From Sphingomonas crusticola (GTDB taxonomy: Bacteria > Pseudomonadota > Alphaproteobacteria > Sphingomonadales > Sphingomonadaceae): a stretch of 64,000 nt of DNA. The notes beneath the pieces are model-generated. The model did no database searches. It had not been told where the DNA came from and saw nothing but the letters and a program-made list of their open reading frames with translations. The stretch is taken from assembly GCF_003391115.1 (NCBI RefSeq), contig NZ_QTJP01000001.1, positions 2,108,001-2,172,000 on the forward strand, read 5' to 3'. Made by a program: the position numbers and the translations under genes. Below, piece by piece: positions 1 through 8,569 of the stretch (its first letter is position 1; each line of letters starts with the position of its first letter).

Positions 1-30
1 AAGCAATAAGCCTGGCACAGTAAGAGGAGC

Positions 31-1668
31 GTGATCTTGGCGGACGGCAGCATTTTCGTCGGCGCGACTGCGGGTGGCGAGCGCGAGGAGCTCAATCTCA
101 AGCGTGCCAATCGCCATGGTCTGATCGCCGGCGCCACCGGCACCGGCAAGACGGTGACGCTGCAGGGGATTGCCGAAGGCTTCAGTCGCGCCGGGGTGCC
201 GGTGTTCGTCGCCGACGTGAAGGGCGATCTGTCGGGGCTGGCCATGCCGGGATCGGCGATGGCGCCGACCCATGCCGCCTTCGCGCAGCGTGCGGCCGAT
301 ATCGGCATGACCGACTGGGCCTATGCCGACAATCCGGTGATCTTCTGGGATTTGTTCGGTCGGCAAGGCCATCCCATCCGCACGACGATCAGCGAGATGG
401 GGCCGTTATTGCTCGCGCGGCTGATGGACCTCAACGAGGTCCAGGAAGGCGTATTGCAGCTGGTATTCAAGGCTGCCGACGAACAGGGCATGCTGCTGCT
501 CGATCTTGCCGATCTGCAGGCGATGCTGGCCTGGGCGGCGGAGAATGCGGCCGATCTATCCGCGCATTATGGCAACGTCACCCGCGCCACGGTCGGCACG
601 ATCCAGCGGCAATTGCTGCAGCTCGAGGCGCAGGGCGGCGACAATTTCTTCGGTGAGCCCGCGCTCGACATTCACGACATGCTGATCGTCGGCGAAGACG
701 GGAAGGGTATCGTCAACATACTCGCCGCCGACAAGTTGATGGCCGCGCCCAAGCTCTATGCCACCTTCCTGCTGTGGCTGCTGAGCGAGTTGTTCGAGAC
801 GCTGCCCGAGGTCGGCGATCCCGATAAACCCAAGCTCGTCTTCTTCTTCGACGAGGCGCACCTGCTGTTCGACGACGCGGCCCCGGCATTGCTCGACAAG
901 ATCGAGCAGGTCGTGCGCTTGATCCGCTCGAAGGGTGTCGGCGTCTATTTCATCACGCAGAACCCGATCGATGTTCCCGACGATGTCGCCGGCCAGCTTG
1001 GCAATCGCATCCAGCACAAGTTGAACGCCTTTACCCCGCGCGAGCAGAAAGCGGTCCAGTCGGCCGCGACGACGTTCCGGGCGAGCCCGGGCGTGGACGT
1101 CGCGACCGCGATCACCGAGCTGAAGGTCGGCGAGGCATTGGTGTCGCTGCTGCAGGCGGACGGCGCGCCGAGCCCGGTGGCGCGCACGCTGATCCGGCCG
1201 CCCTTCTCCCGCGCCGGGCCGCTGACCGACAAGGAGCGCGCGATCATCGTCTCGACCTCGCCGCTGGCGGGCAAATATGACACGCTCATCAACCGCGAAA
1301 GCGCGGCGGAAATGCTTGCGGCCAAGGCTGGCGACGCCAGGGCGGCGGCAGCGCAGGCGCAGGCGCAGGCCGTAGCGGCCAAGGCGCAGGCGGAGCAGGC
1401 CAAGGCCGCCGCCGCACAGGCCCGGCTAGATGCCCAGGAGCAGGCGCGGCGCGACCGCGAAGCAGCCCGTACCGCGCAGCTACAGGCGCAGGCGGAAGCG
1501 CGTGCCGAGGCGGCGGCAGCACGGGAGGCAGCCAAGCCGACGCTGACCGACAAGATGCTTCAATCGGCGGCGCGGTCGGTCGCGTCGTCCGTCGGGCGGC
1601 AAGTCGCGGGCCAGCTCGGCGGCCAGTTGCTGCGCGGCTTGCTGGGCGGACTGTTCAAGGGGCGGTGA
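31..1668 (+). CDS. HerA-like / YjgR (DUF853) ATPase
   Basis: Predicted cytosolic P-loop ATPase of the HerA/FtsK superfamily, DUF853 (YjgR) branch; its cellular role is poorly defined. The Walker A motif GATGTGKT is at residues 34-41 and a Walker B-like FFFDEAH at about 271-277. The DVKGDLSGLA stretch near residue 62 and the ITQNP motif after Walker B are typical of the family. Residues about 428-502 form an Ala/Gln/Arg-rich coiled coil, and the C-terminus ends in a Gly/Leu-rich tail. The GTG start at 31 has AGAGGAG just upstream, so the gene is complete even though it begins at the window edge. At 545 residues it is slightly longer than usual, because of the coiled coil. The family is clear; the function is inferred only. 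Confidence 0.9.
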   Translation: MILADGSIFVGATAGGEREELNLKRANRHGLIAGATGTGKTVTLQGIAEGFSRAGVPVFVADVKGDLSGLAMPGSAMAPTHAAFAQRAADIGMTDWAYADNPVIFWDLFGRQGHPIRTTISEMGPLLLARLMDLNEVQEGVLQLVFKAADEQGMLLLDLADLQAMLAWAAENAADLSAHYGNVTRATVGTIQRQLLQLEAQGGDNFFGEPALDIHDMLIVGEDGKGIVNILAADKLMAAPKLYATFLLWLLSELFETLPEVGDPDKPKLVFFFDEAHLLFDDAAPALLDKIEQVVRLIRSKGVGVYFITQNPIDVPDDVAGQLGNRIQHKLNAFTPREQKAVQSAATTFRASPGVDVATAITELKVGEALVSLLQADGAPSPVARTLIRPPFSRAGPLTDKERAIIVSTSPLAGKYDTLINRESAAEMLAAKAGDARAAAAQAQAQAVAAKAQAEQAKAAAAQARLDAQEQARRDREAARTAQLQAQAEARAEAAAAREAAKPTLTDKMLQSAARSVASSVGRQVAGQLGGQLLRGLLGGLFKGR

Positions 1669-1736
1669 CGCGGCTCTTGCCCCCCGAAATTAAAAAAACA
1701 CCAGAAACGAACTTGATGATTGTGCTTGACGAGCCG

Positions 1737-1752
1737 CGTTTCACGTGGAACA
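1737..1752. promoter_or_regulatory. parS-like palindrome (candidate ParB site)
   Basis: The 16-mer CGTTTCACGTGGAACA lies in the gap between the HerA-like gene and the oxygenase gene. It matches the well-known bacterial centromere site parS (TGTTTCACGTGGAACA, one strand of the B. subtilis form) at 15 of 16 positions; only the outermost base differs. The core TTTCACGTGGAA is intact. By simple counting, a match this close is expected about 0.001 times in 64 kb. No parA, parB or dnaA gene lies in the window, so the assignment rests on the motif alone. Confidence 0.55.
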
Positions 1753-1893
1753 TTTAGCGAACATATAGTGCCGGGCGCCGGCGGGCGCAACATGGAAAAG
1801 GGCTTTACGCGCCATGCTGGACATTTTTTTCGGGCTATGGCTTGGGTTGAATCATCCCGTGATTTTGCATCCCGGGCCGATTAGAACCGGCTT

Positions 1894-2841
1894 ATGGCCA
1901 CGACTCTAGACCGACCCGCCGTCCCGACCGTCTCACTCGCGCAGGAGGCGGACGACCCCGAAGGTTTCGCCCAGGCGCTCGGCGGATCGTTTGAGCGGTA
2001 CGGCTTCGCGATCGTCTCGGACCATGGGGTGCCGACCGAGGTGATCGCCGAGGCGGAGGCGCAGGCGAAGAAGTTCTTCGCGCTGCCTGAGGAGGCAAAG
2101 CGCGCTTACCATACCGGCAAAGGCGGCGCGCGCGGCTACACGCCGTTCGGGATTGAAACCGCCAAGGATGCCAAGGCGCACGATCTCAAGGAATTCTGGC
2201 ACGTCGGGCGTGAATTGCCCGAGGGCCATCCTTTCGCCGATATGATGGCGCCCAATCTGTGGCCGGACGAACTTGCCGACTTCAAGCAGGCCGAGCTTGC
2301 CTTGTTCAACGCGCTGGACGCGGCCGGGGCGCGGCTGCTGCGCGCGATCGCGCGCTACCTGAAGCTCGCGCCGGACTTCTTCGAAGATACCGTCCGCGAC
2401 GGCAACAGCGTCCTGCGGCTGCTTCATTATCCGCCGATGGGCGCGGACGGACCTTCGATCCGCGCCGGCGCGCACGAGGACATCAACACCATCACCCTGC
2501 TGCTCGGCGCCGAAGAGGCCGGCCTGCAATTGCTCGATCGCGACGGCAATTGGCTGCCCGTCCAACCGCGCGAAGGGGAGCTCGCCGTCAATGTCGGCGA
2601 CATGCTGCAGCGGCTGACCAACAATGTGCTGCGCTCGACCACCCACCGCGTGATGAATCCGGCGCCGGAGCGGCGCGGCGTCGCGCGCTATTCGATGCCC
2701 TTCTTTCTGCACTTCCGGCCCGATTATCTGATCGAGACGCTGCCGCAGTGCATCTCTCCGGAGCGGCCCAATCTTTATCCCGAGCCGATCACCGCCCACG
2801 ATTATCTTCTGCAACGCCTGAGGGAGATCAAATTGATATGA
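1894..2841 (+). CDS. isopenicillin N synthase-like 2OG-Fe(II) oxygenase
   Basis: Non-heme iron dioxygenase of the isopenicillin N synthase family, 315 residues, cytosolic. The N-terminal DIOX_N part (about residues 10-130) includes GFAIVSDHGVP. The C-terminal jelly-roll carries the iron ligands H194 and D196 (AHEDINTITLL) and H251 (TTHRVMN), with the 2-oxoglutarate-binding RYSMPFF following. All catalytic residues are present, so it should be active; the substrate cannot be read from sequence. The start at ATG 1894 has no strong ribosome-binding site. The stop overlaps the start of the next gene (ATGA), suggesting translational coupling with the small exported protein. Confidence 0.9.
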   Translation: MATTLDRPAVPTVSLAQEADDPEGFAQALGGSFERYGFAIVSDHGVPTEVIAEAEAQAKKFFALPEEAKRAYHTGKGGARGYTPFGIETAKDAKAHDLKEFWHVGRELPEGHPFADMMAPNLWPDELADFKQAELALFNALDAAGARLLRAIARYLKLAPDFFEDTVRDGNSVLRLLHYPPMGADGPSIRAGAHEDINTITLLLGAEEAGLQLLDRDGNWLPVQPREGELAVNVGDMLQRLTNNVLRSTTHRVMNPAPERRGVARYSMPFFLHFRPDYLIETLPQCISPERPNLYPEPITAHDYLLQRLREIKLI

Positions 2842-3281
2842 TCGCATTGTTGCTGGCAGGGGCCGCTGCAACCGCCCAGCCCGTCTGCATTCGCATGCAG
2901 CCGGTGGCCGGCTTCGAAGGCTGGGGCCATGGCGCCGGTTCGACGCTTGCCATCGGAAAAGAGGCGACGCTGCCGCTCAAGCCCGCGACCGGGGTTCACT
3001 TCGAACCCGCCTTGCTCCGGCCCGCCAAGGCGGGCACCTATGGCGGCTACTTCCCGATCACCGCCAGCCGCGCCGGCCGCTATCGGTTCGCGCTCTCATC
3101 CGATGCCTGGATGAACCTTGTCGATCATGGCAAGCGGTTGAAGACCGCGGCGCATAGCCATGGTCCCGCCTGCTCCGGGATCGCTAAAATCGTCGAATAT
3201 GATCTGAAGCCCGGCCGTTACTGGGTTCAGCTGTCGGAGGCGAAAGAGCCGACTATCGGCGCGATGGTTTCGTCGCGCTGA
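2838..3281 (+). CDS. small exported hypothetical protein
   Basis: 147-residue protein with a short N-terminal signal peptide (MIALLLAGAAATAQP), so probably periplasmic. The rest is beta-rich, with motifs such as AGTYGGYFPITASRAGRYRFAL and DLKPGRYWVQLSEA, which read like a beta-sandwich. I recognise no catalytic motif. The ATG overlaps the stop of the oxygenase gene by four bases, so the two are probably translated together. Its 3' end overlaps the convergent gene on the other strand by 29 bases. Function unknown. Confidence 0.75.
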   Translation: MIALLLAGAAATAQPVCIRMQPVAGFEGWGHGAGSTLAIGKEATLPLKPATGVHFEPALLRPAKAGTYGGYFPITASRAGRYRFALSSDAWMNLVDHGKRLKTAAHSHGPACSGIAKIVEYDLKPGRYWVQLSEAKEPTIGAMVSSR

Positions 3282-3621
3282 AGGGGCGGCAGCGGGGCAG
3301 CTTCAATTCGGCCAGATCGGCGCAGGGCCGTGCCTGGATCGATCTATCCGGGCCGACGAAGACCGCGTAATCGTAGCGTGGATCGGTGGCCGAACATTGC
3401 GCGCGCCACATGATCATATTCTTCCAAGGTCCCTGGATGGCCGCCTTTTCCACCCGCGTGCAGGCATAGCCCGAATCGAGCAATGCGCCGCGCAGGGCGC
3501 CGCGCCGCTGCAGGCTCGTCAATTTGGCGAGCTGGTCGCTGGCCGGATTGGCAATGGTGACCGCCTGGAGCGGCGTCGCCACCAGAACCAGGCCGGCCAG
3601 GGGGAGTGCGAGGCGCTTCAT
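3253..3621 (-). CDS. small exported hypothetical protein
   Basis: 122-residue protein with a clear signal peptide (MKRLALPLAGLVLVATPLQA, cleavage expected near residue 20). The mature part has two Cys pairs (YACTRVEK, RAQCSA, RPCADL, LPRCRP) that could form disulfides in the periplasm. No known domain is recognised. An AGGAGAG ribosome-binding site precedes the ATG at 3621. The last 29 bases overlap the convergent gene on the plus strand. It lies 22 bases downstream of queF on the same strand and may share its transcript. Confidence 0.7.
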   Translation of the reverse strand: MKRLALPLAGLVLVATPLQAVTIANPASDQLAKLTSLQRRGALRGALLDSGYACTRVEKAAIQGPWKNMIMWRAQCSATDPRYDYAVFVGPDRSIQARPCADLAELKLPRCRPFSATKPSRR

Positions 3622-3643
3622 ATCTCTCTCCTCAATGAATATG

Positions 3644-4090
3644 TCAGCCGCGGCCGCGATAGGACGGCACGCCCTGATCGGGCAGCCACAGGTCGGCGGG
3701 CGGCGCCCCGGTTTGCCAGAAGACGTCGATCGGAATGCCGCCGCGCGGATACCAATAGCCGCCGATGCGCAGCCATTTCGGCTTCATCTCCGCCACCAGA
3801 CGTTCGCCGATGCCGACGGTGCAATCCTCGTGGAAGGCAGCGTGATTGCGGAACGACCCGAGGAAGAGCTTGAGCGACTTGGATTCGACGATCGTCTCCC
3901 CCGGGGCATAATCGATAACGAGGTGGGCGAAGTCGGGCTGACCGGTGACCGGGCAAAGCGACGTGAATTCAGGCGCGGTGAAGCGCACCAGATAAAGCCG
4001 GCCGGGACGGGGATTGGGGACATAGTCCAACGTCGCGGCGTCGGGGGAGGCGGGCAGCGCCGATGGCTGACCGAGATGGGTGATTGTCAT
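3644..4090 (-). CDS. queF: NADPH-dependent 7-cyano-7-deazaguanine reductase QueF
   Basis: Reduces preQ0 nitrile to the preQ1 amine in queuosine biosynthesis for tRNA. At 148 residues it is the short, unimodular (YkvM-like) form. The catalytic pair is visible: C46 in [14 protein letters not shown] and D53 in the same motif. The substrate-binding motif [15 protein letters not shown] follows, and the conserved FHE is intact. The start is ATG 4090, inside a region where the divergent methyltransferase could also begin; I place the methyltransferase start at 4191 to avoid overlap. No other queuosine genes are in the window. Confidence 0.95.
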   Translation of the reverse strand: MTITHLGQPSALPASPDAATLDYVPNPRPGRLYLVRFTAPEFTSLCPVTGQPDFAHLVIDYAPGETIVESKSLKLFLGSFRNHAAFHEDCTVGIGERLVAEMKPKWLRIGGYWYPRGGIPIDVFWQTGAPPADLWLPDQGVPSYRGRG

Positions 4091-4190
4091 GGCGTTGGAC
4101 TTAGGATCGAGCGTCGGGCTTCACAACCTGGCAGTAGCGTCGCGCGGCGGATCGGCTATGGGCGCACAATCGGTTTCATGGGGGACAAGG

Positions 4191-5567
4191 ATGTCGGTGA
4201 TTCAGTGGCGCTTCCCTGGCGGCGGCGAGGCATTGCTCTCGACGGTTGGCGAAAAAGCGGGCGGGCGGATGAAGGTCGGCGCCACATCGGGTTGTGTGCT
4301 CCACGGTCCCTATCTGGAGCTGCCGCCCGGCCATTGTACCGCCCGCGTCATTCTCGCCGGCCCCGGCAAGGGCCTGGTCAAGATGGAGATATCCGCCGCG
4401 AAGGGCACATCCGTGCTGGCGGCTGACACGTTCGATACCGCCGGCGGCAGGGCTCTTGAGCTCACTGCGACCATTCCCGACTATACACCCGATTGCGAGG
4501 TGCGGCTCTTCGCCAAGGGGCGCGTCGACATAGAGATACTTCGGGTCGAGATTGATCTCGATCGTGTCATGCCGACCGAGGCGCTTCATCCTGACCGGCC
4601 AATCGGCTTCGAATCCAAGAAGAGTTATGCCGACAAGATAAAGAGCGGCTTCTTCGAAAAATACATGTCCGGGCCGAACGTGATGGAGATCGGCTATAAG
4701 GGCTATCTGGGCGCCACGGTCCCAATCGTGCCGCAGGCGATTGGCGTCGACGTCGGTTATCCCGGCTACGAAGGGGCGACCTTCCCGTTCGCCGACGAGA
4801 GCTTCGACGCAATCTATTCCAGCCATTGCTTCGAGCATATCGACGATTGGCTCGGCGTGCTGCGCGACTGGTATCGCGCGCTCAAGGTTGGCGGCTTTCT
4901 GGTGATCGTCGTGCCGCATCAATTGCTGTTCGAGCGCAAGCGGCATCTGCCCTCGCCGATCAACCCCGATCACAAGCGTTTCTATACGCCGATGACGCTG
5001 CTCGCGGAGATCGAGGCGGCGTTCGAGGAGAATAGCTACCGCATCCGCCATTTCGTCGAGAACGATGCCGGCTTCGATTATTCGATCATGCCCTATCAGG
5101 GCACCGACGGCTGCTATGAGATCGAGCTGGTGATCGAGAAGATCGTGAAGCCGTTCTGGCATCCCGACGATGGCTCGGTGCGCGCTTATCCTGCCGGCGA
5201 TTTCCGCACGTCGCTGCCCAAGACCAATCCGTGGGAGCTGACGCTCGACCTCACGCGCAAGCATGAATGCCAGATTTTCGGTCCCTATATCGGGCTTGGC
5301 GCCTCCGATTATATCGCGGAATTCCACTTCGATTGGGAAGGCGGGCCCGTGCCCGACCTTATCCTCGACATCGGCATGTTCGCCGAGCGGCTGACCATGA
5401 TCGAGCTCAAGAAGGACGGACGCGATTTCAGCAGCGGCATAATCGAACTGCCCTTCACCAATCCCAAGAATGGCGAGATCTTCGAATTCCGCACCTACAT
5501 CGGCGGCACCACGTCCGAGGCAAAGCCGAAATTCAAGGGTGTGGTGGTTCGCTACGCGGGGCGCTGA
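4191..5567 (+). CDS. class I SAM methyltransferase flanked by two GPY beta domains
   Basis: 458-residue protein with three visible parts. Residues about 27-124 are beta-rich and contain HGPYLELPPGHCTARVIL at 38-55. Residues about 140-325 are a class I SAM-dependent methyltransferase-like domain, with VMEIGYKGYLG (164-174), an acidic strand-end IGVDVG (184-189) and a DAIYSSHCFEHIDD motif (206-219). Residues about 347-455 are again beta-rich and contain FGPYIGLGASDYIAEFHF at 363-380, which aligns with the first. So the methyltransferase sits between two similar domains, possibly carbohydrate-binding. Such an enzyme may modify surface glycans, but the substrate is unknown. ATG 4191 has GGGGGA upstream; a longer start at 4080 would overlap queF. 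Confidence 0.75.
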   Translation: MSVIQWRFPGGGEALLSTVGEKAGGRMKVGATSGCVLHGPYLELPPGHCTARVILAGPGKGLVKMEISAAKGTSVLAADTFDTAGGRALELTATIPDYTPDCEVRLFAKGRVDIEILRVEIDLDRVMPTEALHPDRPIGFESKKSYADKIKSGFFEKYMSGPNVMEIGYKGYLGATVPIVPQAIGVDVGYPGYEGATFPFADESFDAIYSSHCFEHIDDWLGVLRDWYRALKVGGFLVIVVPHQLLFERKRHLPSPINPDHKRFYTPMTLLAEIEAAFEENSYRIRHFVENDAGFDYSIMPYQGTDGCYEIELVIEKIVKPFWHPDDGSVRAYPAGDFRTSLPKTNPWELTLDLTRKHECQIFGPYIGLGASDYIAEFHFDWEGGPVPDLILDIGMFAERLTMIELKKDGRDFSSGIIELPFTNPKNGEIFEFRTYIGGTTSEAKPKFKGVVVRYAGR

Positions 5568-5608
5568 GCGCGGGCGCGACGCTGGACAGGCGAACGAACT
5601 AAGAACAA

Positions 5609-7159
5609 ATGCGTGGCATGCCGACGCTGATTCCCATTCTCGGCGATCAATTGTCGCCGCGGATTTCCGCGCTTGTCGACGCCGATCCCGCCGCCGCCAC
5701 CATCCTGATGATGGAGGTGAGGGAGGAGGCGAGCTATGTCCGCCATCATAAGGCCAAGCTGGCCTACATCTTCTCGGCGATGCGCCACCATGCCGCGGCG
5801 TTGCGCGAGGCCGGCTGGAGGGTCGACTATGTCACGCTCGACGATCCTGCCAACAGCGGCAGCTTCACCGGCGAGATCGCCCGCGCGATAGGCCGCCACG
5901 CTCCCGACCGCATCATCGTCACCGAAGCCGGAGAGTGGCGCGTGGCGGCGATGCTGGACGCGTGGGAGACATTGTTCGGCCTGCCGGTCGAGATCCGCGC
6001 GGATGGCCGGTTCCTCGTCAGCCATGCCGAATTCGCCGAATGGGCGGACGGGCGCGATGCGCTGGTGATGGAGAATTTCTACCGGGTGATGCGGCGCAGG
6101 ACCGGCCTGCTGATGGAGGGCGGTCGGCCCGCCGGCGGTCGCTGGAACTTCGATGCCGACAATCGCCGCCCTGCCAAGGCGGACATGCTGATGCCACGCC
6201 CGCACGCTTTTCAGCCCGACCCCATCACGCAACAGGTGCTGGCGATGGTCGAAAGCCGCTTTCCCGACAATCCCGGGAGCCTCGCGCATTTCGATTATGC
6301 CGTTACGGCGCGCGAAGCGGAGCTGCAGGCGTACCATTTTTTCCGCCATGCCCTGCCCGATTTCGGCCGTTACGAGGATGCGATGGTGAGCGGCGAGCGC
6401 CATCTGTGGCACTCGATCCTGTCGCCCTACATCAATTCGGGCCTGCTCGATCCGCTTGCCTTATGCCGCCGTGCGGAGGCCGAATATCGCGCCGGCCGCG
6501 TCCCGCTCAATTCCGCCGAGGGCTATATCCGTCAGATCATAGGCTGGCGCGAATATGTTCGTGGCATTTATTGGCGTGAGGGGCCGGACTATGTCCGCCG
6601 CAACTTCCTCGACCATCGCCGCCCGCTGCCCGCTTTCTACTGGACTGGGGACACGGACCAGCATTGCCTGCGCGAGGTGGTCGGCCAGACGCTCGCCAGC
6701 GGCCACGCCCATCATATCCAGCGGCTGATGGTGGCGGGCAATTTCGCCTTGCTGATCGGGGCGGATCCGGCCGAGGTCCATCGTTGGTATCTCGAAATCT
6801 ATGTCGACGCTTATGAATGGGTCGAACTGCCCAACACGCTCGGCATGAGCCAATATGGCGACGGCGGCCTGCTCGGGTCCAAGCCCTATGCCGCGTCCGG
6901 CGCCTATATCAACCGCATGTCGGATTATTGCCGGCACTGCCGTTATGACGTCAGCCAGCGCGTCGGCGAGGATGCCTGCCCGTTCAACGCGCTCTACTGG
7001 GATTTCCTCGCGCGCCACCGGCCGCGCCTCGGCGACAACCGGCGGCTGGCCATGCCCTACGCCAATTGGGATCGCATGCCCGCGCAAGAGCAGGCGGCGG
7101 TGCGCGGCCAGGCGGCTAAGTTTCTCGCGAAACTCGACGCGGCGCCGCCGGACTATTAG
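5609..7159 (+). CDS. Fe-S bacterial cryptochrome/photolyase (PhrB/CryPro type)
   Basis: Flavoprotein of the bacterial iron-sulfur photolyase/cryptochrome group, which repairs (6-4) photoproducts or acts as a blue-light receptor. The N-terminal Rossmann-like domain begins TLIPILGDQLSP and includes HHKAKLAYIFSAMRHH. The C-terminal FAD-binding region contains GWREYVRGIYW, GHAHHIQRLMVAGNFALL and LPNTLGMSQYGDGG. The Fe-S ligands appear as DYCRHCRYDV, DACPFN and an upstream ALCRRAEAEY. At 516 residues it has the expected length. The start is ATG 5609 or the in-frame ATG 5618. Nine bases separate it from the next gene, so the two are probably co-transcribed. Confidence 0.92.
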   Translation: MRGMPTLIPILGDQLSPRISALVDADPAAATILMMEVREEASYVRHHKAKLAYIFSAMRHHAAALREAGWRVDYVTLDDPANSGSFTGEIARAIGRHAPDRIIVTEAGEWRVAAMLDAWETLFGLPVEIRADGRFLVSHAEFAEWADGRDALVMENFYRVMRRRTGLLMEGGRPAGGRWNFDADNRRPAKADMLMPRPHAFQPDPITQQVLAMVESRFPDNPGSLAHFDYAVTAREAELQAYHFFRHALPDFGRYEDAMVSGERHLWHSILSPYINSGLLDPLALCRRAEAEYRAGRVPLNSAEGYIRQIIGWREYVRGIYWREGPDYVRRNFLDHRRPLPAFYWTGDTDQHCLREVVGQTLASGHAHHIQRLMVAGNFALLIGADPAEVHRWYLEIYVDAYEWVELPNTLGMSQYGDGGLLGSKPYAASGAYINRMSDYCRHCRYDVSQRVGEDACPFNALYWDFLARHRPRLGDNRRLAMPYANWDRMPAQEQAAVRGQAAKFLAKLDAAPPDY

Positions 7160-7168
7160 GCGGGGCGC

Positions 7169-8350
7169 ATGAGCGAAGAGCAGAGCAAGGGTCCCGCCAC
7201 CAGGCTCGCCGAGGCGGGTCGCCGCAAGGCGTGGACGCAAGGAATCGTCAGCCCCCCGGTGTGGCGCGCCTCGACCGTGCTGTTCGACGATGTCGACGCC
7301 TTGCGCGATGCCACGCGCCGCGCCGACGAAGTGCTTTATTATGGCCGGCGCGGCAGCCCTACCCAATGGTCGCTCGCCGACGCGCTGACCGAGCTCGAGC
7401 CCGGCGCCGCCGGCACCACGCTACATGCGTCGGGCACGGCCGCGATCACCACCGCCTTGCTGGCGGTGCTGGAGCCCGGCGACGAATTGCTGATGACCGA
7501 TTCCACCTATGAGCCGACGCGGGTGTTCTGCGATGGCATGCTCAAGCGGCTCGGCATCACCACGCGCTATTATGATCCGTTGGTCAGCGGTGCCGATATC
7601 GATGCCCTGTTCGGCCCGCGCACCAAGGCCGTGTTCCTCGAAAGCCCGGGCAGTCTGACGTTCGAGGTGCAGGACGTGCCGGCGATCTGCGCCGCCGCCC
7701 GGGCACGCGGCGCGGTCAGCCTGATCGACAATACCTGGGCGACGCCCTTGCTGTTCCCTGCCATCTCGCGCGGCGTCGATATCTCGATCCTGTCCTGCAC
7801 CAAATATGTCGCGGGCCATTCGGACGTGATGATGGGGTCGGCGACGGCCGTGCCGGGGCTGTTCGAACGCGTGCGCAAGACCGCGCAGGTCATGGGTCAG
7901 TGCGTCAGCCCGGATGATAGCTTTCTTGTCAGCCGCGGGCTGCGCACGATGGGCGTCCGCCTCGCGCAGCACGGTGCGGCTTCGCTCGAGGTGGCGCGCT
8001 GGCTGCGACAGCATCCGCGCGTGACTGCAATACTTCATCCGGCGCTGCCCGACAGTCCCCAATTTGCCTTGTTTCAGCGTGACTTCGTCGGCCCCGCCGG
8101 CCTGTTCGCACTCGCGATCGACGGCGATGATGCAGCGCGCACGAGACTGATTGATGCGCTGCGGCATTTCGGCATTGGTTTCTCGTGGGGCGGCTTCGAA
8201 AGCCTTGCTTTGCCGATCGATCCCGAACGGATCCGCTCCGCCGTGCCATGGCAGTCACCCGGCAAGATGGTGCGGCTGCAGATCGGCCTCGAAGACCCCG
8301 CCGATCTCATCGCGGACCTGGAACAGGCTTTCGCGCAAGCGGCGCAATAA
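7169..8350 (+). CDS. metC: cystathionine beta-lyase
   Basis: PLP-dependent enzyme of the Cys/Met metabolism family, 393 residues, which splits cystathionine to homocysteine, pyruvate and ammonia. Visible motifs are YGRRGSPTQWSLADAL, HASGTAAITTALLAVL, the aspartate loop SLIDNTWATPLLF, and the PLP lysine in SCTKYVAGHSDVMMG. The C-terminus has FSWGGFESLALP, which favours the beta-lyase over cystathionine gamma-synthase. It follows the photolyase by nine bases. This pairing of a repair enzyme with methionine synthesis is probably just operon packing. A TATA-poor gap and the TorF porin follow. Confidence 0.9.
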   Translation: MSEEQSKGPATRLAEAGRRKAWTQGIVSPPVWRASTVLFDDVDALRDATRRADEVLYYGRRGSPTQWSLADALTELEPGAAGTTLHASGTAAITTALLAVLEPGDELLMTDSTYEPTRVFCDGMLKRLGITTRYYDPLVSGADIDALFGPRTKAVFLESPGSLTFEVQDVPAICAAARARGAVSLIDNTWATPLLFPAISRGVDISILSCTKYVAGHSDVMMGSATAVPGLFERVRKTAQVMGQCVSPDDSFLVSRGLRTMGVRLAQHGAASLEVARWLRQHPRVTAILHPALPDSPQFALFQRDFVGPAGLFALAIDGDDAARTRLIDALRHFGIGFSWGGFESLALPIDPERIRSAVPWQSPGKMVRLQIGLEDPADLIADLEQAFAQAAQ

Positions 8351-8437
8351 GCTTACGTCGTCCAGCAGGGATGTTGCGCGCGCTGTTGCCATGGCGCAAC
8401 AGGAAGCCGGCGCAGTGGCGCGATCGGCCTCTTTATC

Positions 8438-8457
8438 ATTGTGCTTTGCAGCACAAT
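8438..8457. repeat. perfect palindrome upstream of the TorF porin gene
   Basis: The arms ATTGTGCT and AGCACAAT are perfectly complementary around TTGC. The site is about 110 bases upstream of the porin start, in the 219-base gap after metC. It could be an operator: the core TGCTTTGCAGCA resembles the TGC/GCA palindromes bound by PhaR-type regulators. It could equally form a small RNA hairpin. No T-tract follows, so it is not a terminator. Confidence 0.4.
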
Positions 8458-8569
8458 CGGCCACTAATCCCGGGCCGGTCAGTAGCCCCCCCGCTCTCGC
8501 AAGAGAGGCAGAGGAGCGGGCGCAGCCGGCGCGCAGTGGAACTTGACGCAATCGCGAGAAGGACTTTCC

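Noticed and set aside
4080-4190. Upstream start at 4080 for the methyltransferase
   Set aside because: It would overlap the divergent queF start, and the first 37 residues have no domain or signal peptide; ATG 4191 has a better ribosome-binding site.
7169-8350. Cystathionine gamma-synthase as the identity of the PLP enzyme after the photolyase
   Set aside because: FSWGGFESL and overall pattern favour beta-lyase, though the two families are close and only biochemistry would fully separate them.
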